A DNA stretch of 64,000 nt, taken from Bdellovibrionales bacterium (GTDB lineage: Bacteria; Bdellovibrionota; Bdellovibrionia; Bdellovibrionales; Bdellovibrionaceae). Positions 54,622-63,699 of this stretch are shown one piece after another (position 1 is the first letter of the stretch; every line of letters begins with the position of its first letter). A program made the translations under genes and the position numbers. The notes beneath the pieces were generated by a model. The model had not been told where the DNA came from. It searched no databases and worked only from the letters and a program-made list of their open reading frames with translations. The stretch spans positions 1 through 64,000 of the forward strand of contig JADJOV010000005.1 in NCBI GenBank assembly GCA_016713585.1, written 5' to 3'.

Positions 54622-56368
54622 ATGAAGTCGATCGTGTTATTTGTGTTGTGTTGTATGGTTGGGGTTTTGGGAAATGCTAAATCAAAGGCCAAGATAGATG
54701 TGTCGGATGCCTTTCTGACCTATGCTCAGTTTCAGGCGCTGACTCCGACAGAGCGTATTTCATATATTAAAGATGTGCGCCAGTTTGTTTATAACCTGAC
54801 AAAAGAGAATGATTTTTTTGCTGGGAGCCATCAGGGCAAGGCCCTTTACGCGATGATAAACCTGTTCCAAGCTGAGGCCTGGGCTGAAACTGCTGGGTCG
54901 GTTACAGTTACAAATCGTGAAGGAAAAGAAGAGCCAACGCTGACGGCGACGGAGACGGACACATCAAATCGGACGCAGCCTTCAGGCCAAGACCCTACAA
55001 AAAAGGATGAAGGGGGTTGGTGGGGGACCCAACCGCCCGCGCCTGTTGTGGGCGGCGAGTTGAGGAAGGTTTCTCCTCAACCATCTGTCACTGAGCCGGA
55101 AAAGCCCTCAGAATCCGCAGCCCCCACTGAACAGAGCAATGGTGGTGGTGGGTCACAAGCTACAACTGAAACCACCCGGCAACAGCCCACAAGTCCAACT
55201 GCGATCAGTCCTGCACAGGCCCTCGCAAATAAATGGGCTGCCGAAGATATGGATCCAAAGAAGCCTTGTCCAGGGGTCAGGTTAGCAATCTGTCGAGACT
55301 TACCAACAAAGACCTCGTGAATTTGATTGAGGCCGGGATCCGAGCTTGCACAGCCCCTGCAGTCGATGTGGGGAAGCGACCAGAAAAGTTGAACTATCGT
55401 GGCGTTTATCGGCCGGCTGCCGCGGAAAATTTTGTTGCAGTTACTGCTGAACTCGAGCGTCGCTCTGGTCTGAATTACAATGCTAGGGAGCAGGAGGATC
55501 TTGGCCAAGCTGTATTTCTTATGCGTGGAGCTCTGAAGGAGTTTAACGATCCTATGCACCAGCCCCCGAAAGGGACCTATGATGCAGGTAAAATTGAGAC
55601 TTCTGTGAGCCGAATTGATGCTCTTGTGAAGAAAGTGGAATCATCTGATGTTGGACGAGGGGCAAGAGTTCCAGACCGAGCCGCTCGACCGAGGGAGGAA
55701 TCCATGGCGAAAAGAGACCGACCGGCTCAAGCGAAGGGGCAGCCCTTGGTGAAAAATGATACGGTGAAAGTTTCAACGACCACGGACAGTGAACGATGCA
55801 TTTCAGCAGGATTTGTTAATAAGAGGAATCACTTAGGCCGGTGTCCTTTTGTTAAAGAGTTGCCCCAAGAGACATTCTTTGAGGAAAGGATCCATCAAAG
55901 TTTGCCTGTGCTAAGAAGTTGGAAGTCATGTGTAATCCATTTTTATATGGATTCGTGAGAGATTGTGAGGGTTCTAGGTCGTCGATGATTTGTCGACGTG
56001 CCCCTCTTTGTGTTACGGCAAGCAATGCTGCGAATGAGGCTTGTATTAAGGCCGCGGGTGATCAAAAGTCATTACTGAATGTGCGTGATATCTGGGAGTC
56101 GAAGCGGGGCGAGGCCCTTTATGAAGATTTTGTTAGCTCGATCAACAAGCTCTGTAATAATCCAAAGGAAGGATCCAGAGCAAATCGCAGAGATGTGGAA
56201 AAGACTTGTGTTAGTGCAATGAAGGTGTTGTCTGATACGGTTCATCAAAATTACAGACCGACATCGAGTGCAGGTACCCCGGCATTCCAACAAACCAACA
56301 TTTCAATTCCCAAGGACGAGGATGATCCTCGAGATCGCAAGGCAAAAGAATCAGGCTCGACAAAATAG
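54622..56368 (+). CDS. Secreted Cys-rich protein of unknown function, two frameshifts
   Basis: A GGGAGA site precedes ATG 54622 and a signal peptide (IVLFVLCCMVGVLGNA). A helical part (FLTYAQFQALTPTERISYIK) is followed by a Pro/Thr/Gly-rich linker (about residues 105-195). At a GGGG near 55278 the frame shifts and continues LTNKDLVNLIEAGIR and FVAVTAELERRSGLNYNARE. Near 55880 it shifts again into a Cys-rich C-terminal domain: KFACAKKLEVMCNPFLYG, DCEGS, MICRRAPLCVTAS, ACIKAAGD and KLCNN. The ten or so cysteines suggest disulphides after export. Joined length is about 580. No family recognised. Confidence 0.55.
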
Positions 56369-56451
56369 ACACCCGCGAGGCTTCCATATACCCCCAAAGG
56401 TTCCCGCCACCAACCTGGTCGATTGCTCGCCGTCGCGGCGGACTCTCTTGC

Positions 56452-57604
56452 TTAGCTAGCTTTGACGGCCAGTAGGTTGTGTCCACAGTCCCCGCAAAAT
56501 TTTTGCTGGGGTTGGGTGCCGGCGCCGCATTGGGGACAAGCATTTTCGTTTGGCTTCTTTTTCTTTTCTTCTTTTTCATTTATGTCGACGAAACCTTTTT
56601 CATTCCATTTGTCGATTTCGCGAAGTATTTTCCATGCATAAAACGTATGCTTAACTTCCTTGACCTCGAACTCTAGACGAACTTGTTTATTTTCGAGGGC
56701 TCGGCGTTTTGGTCATCACACCTTTGTTTTCCAGGCGAGTGAAATGATCCCCAAGGAGGGTGACGCCAAGTTCTTCTTTAACAGTCTCTGTGAGGAGATT
56801 GTAGTCAATCCCCAAGACTCCGAATCGATCCGGTGTTTCGGTTTCACTTTGCTTAAGAATCAAGGCGGTCAGCTGGGCAATAAAGTCATCATATTTCAGG
56901 AACTCGCTCTTGCCCGGCTTGTAAAAATAATATTGAAAATATTCGTAAAAACCCTCGACAATTCCTAAGTCATAGAGCACGACCTCTTGGATTTCCTCGG
57001 GACCTTCGGGGTTATCAATTGATTTACCCATATTGAAGTGACCCTGTTTTAATTTGACTAGAATATTCAGGGCTTGTTCAATTCTTTTTGGCGACTGTCC
57101 GAGCACCCGTTGGGCGTATTGTCGGAGCATGGGCCACTTGATTTCAGTTTTGCCGTCTTTGAGTTTTTGGCCTTTGTGGTTCACTGTGTGAAAAATTGAG
57201 GCAAAAACTTGAGGGACAACCTCATCGGGGCAGGGCATGGCCTCTTTGTCCTGTTTGTTGGATTTCACTTCCGTCAGGGCCAGCTTCAGGCGCTCGGCAA
57301 GACTTCGGAGCATTATCTTCACAAACTGGGGTGCAGCATCGTATTGCCCTTTGATTGTTTCAACAGGGACCTCGAGGGTTTTGGTTTCACTGGTCGCCAT
57401 GGCGGAAAAGCTATGGGTTTGCTGTCCTAAGAGGGCGGTCTCACCAAGGAACTGGTTGCTTCCGAGTTGAAAGAGGTCGATATTTTTCTTTCCTTTAATT
57501 GAGCACTGACTGACTCCACCTGATTGGATAAAAATAAGGGACTGAATTTTATCACCGTCTTTAAAAAGGAATTCGCCTTTTTTGTAAGTCTTTTGGAGCG
57601 ACAT
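56452..57604 (-). CDS. Cyclic-nucleotide-binding protein with C-terminal zinc ribbon, one frameshift
   Basis: Residues 1-110 are a cNMP-binding (CRP-like) fold: KGEFLFKDGDKIQSLIFIQS, NQFLGETALLG and ETKTLEVPVETIKG. A middle part (about 130-290) holds helices with KWPMLRQYAQRVLGQSPKR, and KLKQGHFNMGKSID. It is not the usual CRP HTH, although one could be hidden there. Near 56700 one base shifts the frame and the protein continues RLEFEVKEVKHTFYAWKIL, a Lys-rich stretch, then a double Cys pair: CPQCGAGTQPQQKFCGDCG, a zinc ribbon, to the stop 56452-56454. Joined length is about 383. The combination suggests a second-messenger-controlled nucleic-acid or protein-binding regulator; this is inference. 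Confidence 0.75.
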
Positions 57605-57715
57605 CTCTGACCTCTAGGAAAAGGGTTTACTTGACAACAATCGGCCAAATGAAAAAGAAGCTTGAATTGACGGAGGTCAGTTTTCCGGATAGTCCCACTA
57701 GACCATAGTGGAGGT

Positions 57716-58033
57716 TTGTTTTGGAGATTTGTGGTGGGTGATTCTTTCTTTTTCGTTCCAGCCTCACTTGAACATCAGAAGCGAGAAAAATCCAAAGCCA
57801 AGGACCTTAGAAAAACGCAGTGGTGGAAGAGTCAACTTGGGCGAGGCGTCTGTGCCTATTGCTTGGGCAAGTTTGGTCCTCAGGAGCTGACTATGGATCA
57901 CCAGATTCCAATTGTTCGTGGTGGCCTTACTTCCAAGAAGAACTGTGTTCCTTGCTGCAAGGATTGTAATAGCAAAAAGGGCTCGAAAACTCTGTCTGAG
58001 ATGGCCATGGAAGAATTTGAAAGTAAGAAATAA
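57716..58033 (+). CDS. Small HNH endonuclease
   Basis: A 105-residue protein. The C-terminal two thirds are an HNH domain: GVCAYCLGKFGPQEL, TMDHQIPIVRGGLTSKKNCV and CCKDCNSKKGSKT. The central D-H, the N and final C-x2-C/N positions are in place, as is the zinc pair CAYC. The first 25 residues are unremarkable; the start at TTG 57716 is weak and the true start may be a little downstream. It precedes top6B by 130 bases on the same strand and may be a component of the DNA-handling neighbourhood, or simply a mobile HNH gene. Confidence 0.75.
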   Translation: MFWRFVVGDSFFFVPASLEHQKREKSKAKDLRKTQWWKSQLGRGVCAYCLGKFGPQELTMDHQIPIVRGGLTSKKNCVPCCKDCNSKKGSKTLSEMAMEEFESKK

Positions 58034-58165
58034 TTAGGTTTTTAAAAAGATAACGCGAAGCCGCTCAATGGGGCTCAGATGCAAAAGGACTTGATTCTTT
58101 TTCTTTTGGTCCTGTTAATCTATAATCTAAGGTCTAGAATCCAATGCAGAAGTGAGAGTTTTAAC

Positions 58166-59976
58166 GTGAGTAAAATTACTAAAAGTAGTACGGCTGAGTA
58201 TTTTGCAAAGAATTTACAACAGGTTGGCTTTTCTTCGCCGCTGAAGGCAGTTTTGACAACTTTGAAAGAGGCCGTTGATAATTCACTCGATGCTTGTGAG
58301 GCTTCAGGAATTCTGCCGCACCTAGTTATTGAAGTGGCTAAAGTTGGAAGTGGTTCCACTAAAAATACTGACTTGATCAAGGTTGTTGTGGAGGACAATG
58401 GTCCAGGAATTGAGCAAAGTGATATTGCCAAAGTTTTTGGAGAGTATTTAGCTTCCTCGAAATTTGGGAGGGGGCAGTGCTCCCGCGGGCAGCAGGAATT
58501 GGAATTTCGGCCGCAACAACTTGGGCGCAAATGACAAATGCTCGTGGTGTCGTGGTGCTCTCCAAAAAAAAAAGTATGCGCAAAGCAATTAGCGGTCAGG
58601 TGGATGTTGACATTAAGTCAAACACTGGAGTCTTTAAAAATAAAGAAAGTGTTGATTGGGAAGTGCCTCATGGAACTCGGGTCGAGTTCTTGATTGATGG
58701 GCGAATTCAAATGAATGGAGATGGCGGGCTTGTGACCTATATTGAGGGAACAGTTCTCGTCAATCCACACCTAACGATTAAATACAAACTGCATGATCAA
58801 GACTGGATCACCATCGACAGAGTTCTCCACGAAGTGCCAGAGATGCCCGAGGCGACCCTCCCGCATCCTCATACTTTTAAGTTGGGTGAGTTTATGACTC
58901 ACGCGACACTTTTTGGGAAGGTCACCTTAGTTAATTTTTTGAAAACTGGTTTTTCCCGAATTTCTGATCAGTCAATTAATGATTTTGTTAAAAACGGATT
59001 GCTAAAGCCGCTTTTGACAAAATCGTTACCAACGTTGACAGAAGAAGATTTTAAAAAAGTCTTTGTTGCTATACAGGCGACAGAGCTCATGCCGCCTTCG
59101 ACCAAATCAGTGTTGACAGTGGGTGAAGAAGCTCTCTCAAAGTCAATTCAGAGATTGGGACAAGTTGATTTCTTCTCTGTGGTGACTCGGAAGCCATGCA
59201 TCTGTGATTTCAAACCAGTGGTGGTTGAAGTGGCTCTGGCCCGATTTATCAATAGAAATTTACAATCAGATGAACCTGTGCAGCTTTTGCGGTTTGCAAA
59301 TCGTGTCCCCTTACAATTTGATAAAGCTGGTTGTGCAATCACTCGGGCCATTGAGTCTGTCAATTGGAAGTCCTATGGTTTGCAGCAGCCAAAGGATAGT
59401 CTGCCGATTGGGCCTTTTGTTTTTGCGGTGAGCGTCACTTCGCCATTTATTAAGTTTAAGAACGCCTCTAAAGAGACGATCGATGCCTCGGATGAACTTG
59501 TTGAAGAAATTCGCCGAACGTCCATGCAGGCGGGTCAAAAGTTGGCCCGGCATATTCGAAAAGAATTCAAAGAAGCAGATCTCGAGCGAAAACTTGCTCA
59601 TATTGAGCTCTTTGGCCCAATTCTGGTTGAGAAACTCGTCGAAATCGTTGGCGCCAATGAGACCAGAAAATCCAAAGCCACAGAGGGTTTGCGAAAACTT
59701 TTGGGACGAGATTCAGAGGCTGCCATCGCTGATCTAGAGGAAGCCGAAAGTCGTCTGAAGGCGCAAAAAGATAAAGAGGCCAAGAAATCGGGTCAGGAGA
59801 GTGGGTCTCAGGGGTTGAATGAGGCGGCGATAGAAGACGAGCGGCAAACGACCGAGAAGACCACAGAGAAAACGACTGACAAAACTACCGACAAGACAAC
59901 GGATAAAGCTGCAGAGCGATCGACAGAGAAAACGACCGAAAAGTCAACCGAAAAAACGACAACAGCCAAGGCCTAA
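58166..59976 (+). CDS. top6B: DNA topoisomerase VI subunit B, one frameshift
   Basis: ATPase subunit of a type IIB topoisomerase that relaxes and untangles DNA with double-strand cuts. I choose GTG 58166: a longer frame begins at 58079 but the homology starts with KSSTAEYFAKNLQQVGF. The Bergerat ATPase motifs are present: LKEAVDNSLDACE, VVVEDNGPGI and, after a missing G near 58495, QQGIGISAA. The transducer domain follows (GTRVEFLIDGRIQ, QLLRFANRVPLQFDKAGCAI). The C-terminus adds a low-complexity T-E-K-T tail of about 45 residues not seen in archaeal proteins. Joined length is about 604. Followed after 44 bases by top6A. Confidence 0.94.
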
Positions 59977-60020
59977 TAGAAAATGTGTCTGACTCAATGA
60001 CTAGATGAAGGAATAAAAGT

Positions 60021-61184
60021 ATGGCGAAGCTCCTGAGTGTTCGTGAGTTAAAAATTGATATTCCAAAAGAAGCGAAAATCATCGCTGATAAGATGTTAAG
60101 GGACCTAGAAAATTCCAAGCGTCCGGTTTTGGAGGCTGTCAAAACGACTCTCGACAATTCTTATTACAATTCAAAGGTTGGATATCTAACTCCAGGGGAC
60201 AAAAAAGTACGGACTGAACTTAACGTGAGCTCGGTTCAGAAGTTGGCTCGTGTGGTTTTTTTATTAGAAATTATTTTAAGAAATTTGGACATTGGCTCAG
60301 TCAATACCAAAAGGGAATTGTACTATATCTGTAAGGGTTTGATTCGGGGAAATAAGAAATACAAACCTCTGGATTTCGAGGATCAGGTCGAGTCTGACTC
60401 AATTATTGATTTTATTGGGGACATGCTCGAAGTTTACAGAGAAGAACTCAACTGTTTTGCCAATGAACGGGGAGGGCAAACCTACTCCCAACAATTGGTC
60501 GTCACTGAAACTCTTTCAGATGGAACAAAGGCCACGATTGATTTGTCAACTTTGGGGACCGCACCTTTTCAGCCAAAGAATAAGCCTCAAGCTCTGCGGC
60601 TCAAAGCAAAGAAAAAAATTGATTTCTGTTTAATCATTGAATCAGAGGGTACGGCTAATACCCTAGTCAATATGGGATTCACCAAGAGGAATAATTGCAT
60701 TCTGATGGGGGCCGGAGGGGTCCCTTCAAATGGGGTCAGAGGTTGGTGTAAGTTGATTCAAGAAGAGCTAGAGATTCCGATGTTCTTTTTTGGCGATTTG
60801 GACGCCTATACGATGCAAAATATATTTAGAACTCTGAAGGCCGGTTCGGCAGCGTCGTTGATTCGAAATGCCAACTTTTCGGCGCCCGAAGTGAAATTTC
60901 TTGGGGTCTTGCCCGAGGACGTGAGAAAGTATGATCTCCCTCATTATAACGTCAAGGAATCAGACCCGGTCGAAGCGCGCGCTCTCAAAAAAGCTAAAGA
61001 CGCACTTGAAAATGACCCATTTTTTTTAGATAAGAAAAACAAAGGGCTTGCTGATATTCTCAGGTGGCTCATAAAAAAAAAAATACGTTGCGAGCAGCAG
61101 AGTTTCTTTTCTGTGGATCCAAAAGATCCAATAAAAACAGAAAAAATCATTCTTGAGAAGATTAGAAACAAATCTTTCGTCTAG
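60021..61184 (+). CDS. top6A: DNA topoisomerase VI subunit A (Spo11-like)
   Basis: Cuts both strands through a tyrosyl-DNA link. 387 residues. The 5Y-CAP domain has VNTKRELYYICKGLIR, with the catalytic Tyr in L-Y-Y. The Toprim domain has the acidic residues in CLIIESEGTANTLVNMGF and the D-x-D in FFFGDLDAYTMQNIFRT. GSAASLIRNA and VKFLGVLPEDVRKYDLPHYN match the rest of the family. This gene is uninterrupted. It has no bacterial gyrase-like features. Start ATG 60021 follows an AAGGAATAAAAGT stretch. It is coupled with top6B, and the Ser/Thr kinase follows with its own promoter. Topoisomerase VI is typical of archaea and plants and is rare in bacteria. Confidence 0.96.
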   Translation: MAKLLSVRELKIDIPKEAKIIADKMLRDLENSKRPVLEAVKTTLDNSYYNSKVGYLTPGDKKVRTELNVSSVQKLARVVFLLEIILRNLDIGSVNTKRELYYICKGLIRGNKKYKPLDFEDQVESDSIIDFIGDMLEVYREELNCFANERGGQTYSQQLVVTETLSDGTKATIDLSTLGTAPFQPKNKPQALRLKAKKKIDFCLIIESEGTANTLVNMGFTKRNNCILMGAGGVPSNGVRGWCKLIQEELEIPMFFFGDLDAYTMQNIFRTLKAGSAASLIRNANFSAPEVKFLGVLPEDVRKYDLPHYNVKESDPVEARALKKAKDALENDPFFLDKKNKGLADILRWLIKKKIRCEQQSFFSVDPKDPIKTEKIILEKIRNKSFV

Positions 61185-61274
61185 GTTTTTGAAACCTCAG
61201 CGGGGAATCTGTGTCTTTTTGAAACGTCCAGGATGGAAAAAAAGGCGAGTGTATTTTTTTCGATAAGACTGTCA

Positions 61275-61280
61275 TATAAT
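61275..61280 (+). promoter_or_regulatory. TATAAT -10 element directly before the kinase start
   Basis: TATAAT lies 7 bases before the GTG at 61288. Transcription would start about at the first codon, giving a leaderless or nearly leaderless message. There is no ribosome binding site between them, which agrees. No convincing -35 element is visible 17 bases upstream. Confidence 0.4.
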
Positions 61281-61287
61281 ACGAGCT

Positions 61288-62537
61288 GTGACTAAATCTT
61301 CTTCATTCCTAGAACGATACAAAATAATACGACCATTGACCCAAGGGGAATGGCTAATTTGCTTTTGGCGTCACGGATTCAATCGACTGGGGATGGAGTC
61401 GCAGATCTAAGCGGTGAGTCCGATTCATCTTCGCTCGTTGTGGTGAAGAAGGTCAGCGATAGTTATTCGACAAATGTAGACTTTGTGAAGATGTTCAAGC
61501 GCGAGGCCGAAATCTCACTATTGGCCAAACATCCAAATTTGGTGAGGGCTCTAGAAACTGGAATTAGCAAAAGTGAAATGTTTATCGTTCTTGAGTATAT
61601 TGACGGAATCACATTGAACGAGTTGCGAAAGAGGATGATTGATCAAGAGGGGTCTATCAATCTTAATTTGACCTTCTATGTCTTGAAGGAGATTTCGCGG
61701 GGACTTAGTTTCTTGCATAATAGTGTGTCAGAGGCAAACAAAGGGGCTTCGATCATTCACCTCGATGTCAGTCCTCAAAACGTAATGATTGGTCGTCGTG
61801 GTGAAGTGAAGTTGATAGATTTTGGAATTTCAAAATCCACAGAGAGTAAAAATTTTAATCAATTGCGCTCTGTTAACGGGAAACTTGCTTATATGAGTCC
61901 CGAACAAGCCAGGGGCGAACGTCTAACGCCGGCGAGCGATATTTTCTCCCTAGGCCTGATGCTGATTGAAATGACGACGGGACAAGCGGTCTTTCAAGGG
62001 CAGGGAAAAACAAATATTAAGCAAACTCTGACTTCTTGGACGGTGGCGAGCTTCGAGGACTATCTTAAGCTACTTCCTGTTTCGTTGGCACCAATTGCTA
62101 AGGCTATGCTTGATCCGATGCCAGAAAATCGTCCAAGAGCATCTGTTTTGGTTCAGGTTTTTCAGAATACATTATTTTTGTTTGATCCAAAATACAATGG
62201 CGACTCGTTTCAACAAGAAATTTCGAAATGGATGGACTCTGCAAATGGCGCTAGCGACCAGACGATTAAGACGACACGAGAGCGAACTTCAGGGGCAACG
62301 AGCCTGGATTTAGTTCGAGGGGTCGTCATGACTGCAATTGAGAGTGTTCTTCGCTCGCCGCAGAATTTGCCTAAGTTATTTTTGACCACGGCGATTGTGA
62401 TTTTAGTTTCGGTTGGAATTTCCTATGGAATGAAGAAGAGAGATTTCAAGTCAAAGGGGCGAACTCCGACGGCGCAGGGCGCGTCGAGCCAGACTCCGAC
62501 GAAGTTGGGTCCTGCAGAGGTTGAACCAAAGAAATGA
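61288..62537 (+). CDS. Ser/Thr protein kinase with a C-terminal membrane helix, one frameshift
   Basis: GTG 61288 gives VTKSSSFLERYKIIRPLTQG, then a G missing in a run near 61349 (GGMANLLLASR in the other frame completes the glycine-rich loop). Kinase motifs: VVVKKVSDS (ATP Lys), MFKREAEISLLAKHPNLVRA (helix C Glu), IIHLDVSPQNVMI (catalytic loop, HLD in place of HRD), KLIDFGISKS (DFG) and YMSPEQARGERLTPASDIFS (APE). The Arg of HRD is replaced, so it is not a typical RD kinase. A single helix near the end (LFLTTAIVILVSVGISYGM) anchors it. Joined length is about 416. It sits directly after top6A. Confidence 0.89.
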
Positions 62538-62646
62538 GGCCTGGATCAAGGTTGGTCGAGTCTGCCTAGAAAGAGCTCCATTTGCTCTATTAGATGAGTC
62601 AGGTATACTGGTTTTGACTAACTTTACCTGATAGGGTCTATGTTTC

Positions 62647-63645
62647 ATGCGTGTTTCCGTCGTTATCAATTCGAAGGCCGGGTCGGTGAATGAGAAGCTC
62701 ATTCGTGAAAAAATCGCAACTGCGCTTTTTCGTTGTGATCTGAATTTTTCAGTGCCCGAATCTTTCTCGGAAATGGGCTTGTTTTTGAAACATGAGATCG
62801 AAAATCAATCGGATAATTTAATAGTTTGTGGAGGTGATGGGACCATTAACGCCTGTCTTCAGCAATTGATGCCACTCAATGAAAAGGGGCTGGTGATTCC
62901 ACCTGTGACTTTGATTTGCTCCGGAACCGCAAATGACTTGGCCAATGAACTTGGAGTGAGTCGACGGATTGAGCGGGCAGCCCGGGGGATTTTGGAAGGG
63001 GACACCAAGAAGATCGACATCGTTGAGGTGGTTGCCGAGAAACGAAAAGTATACATGGTGACAAATGGAGGGCTGGGTATTCCTGCCGTGACGGCAGAGC
63101 TTGCAAATAGGGTTCGCCAAAGCCTGATAAAGCGAGTCATCGGGGCCGCCGAAAAATCTGGGTGGCCTTGGCTTGGGGAACAGGCTCGAATGGCCGTGCG
63201 AGCCCTCGGTTCAGGTTTGTATTCGGTTTTGCTGGTTGAGGCTCTTTTAGAATGGGAGGGTGCTGAATGGGTCGTGGAGATTTCAAACCAAAAGCGTAAG
63301 ATAGTTACCCAATCTTCATTAATTTTAGTTAATAATCAGCCGTCGATAGGTTCTTCATTCACCCCGGCGCCTTACACTTCCAATTCTGATGGGACTGTGA
63401 ATATACTCGTTGTGGAAGCAGAAAGTCTGCTGGACAAAGTTGATGCAATTTTAAAAGTACGGCATGGGAGAGTTGATGAACTCAAGGCCTGTGAGTCCTT
63501 TGAAGCGTCGGAGATCAAGATTAGATCTTTAACTCAACGAAAGATGACTTTTTTTGGCGACGGCGAAATTTTGTTTAGGGATGTTTCTGAATTGGAGCTT
63601 CGCTGTCTCTACCAGGTTATGCCGCTTCTTTTAACCAAATTCTGA
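62647..63645 (+). CDS. Diacylglycerol/sphingosine-kinase-family lipid kinase
   Basis: Phosphorylates a lipid such as diacylglycerol using ATP. The 332-residue protein has the DAGK catalytic start SVVINSKAGSVNEKLIREKI, the GGDGT loop (LIVCGGDGTINACLQQL) and CSGTANDLANELGVS, then a C-terminal beta domain with VTNGGLGIPAV and FFGDGEILF. Length fits YegS/DgkB. It is cytoplasmic or loosely membrane-bound. ATG 62647 has no clear ribosome site. The gene follows the kinase gene by 109 bases; together with the cdsA-plsC operon, the genome section is rich in phospholipid enzymes. Confidence 0.9.
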   Translation: MRVSVVINSKAGSVNEKLIREKIATALFRCDLNFSVPESFSEMGLFLKHEIENQSDNLIVCGGDGTINACLQQLMPLNEKGLVIPPVTLICSGTANDLANELGVSRRIERAARGILEGDTKKIDIVEVVAEKRKVYMVTNGGLGIPAVTAELANRVRQSLIKRVIGAAEKSGWPWLGEQARMAVRALGSGLYSVLLVEALLEWEGAEWVVEISNQKRKIVTQSSLILVNNQPSIGSSFTPAPYTSNSDGTVNILVVEAESLLDKVDAILKVRHGRVDELKACESFEASEIKIRSLTQRKMTFFGDGEILFRDVSELELRCLYQVMPLLLTKF

Positions 63646-63699
63646 ATCAGCCATTTTTAAAAACAGCATTTGAAAAGAAAAAAGGTCGAAAGATAAAAT

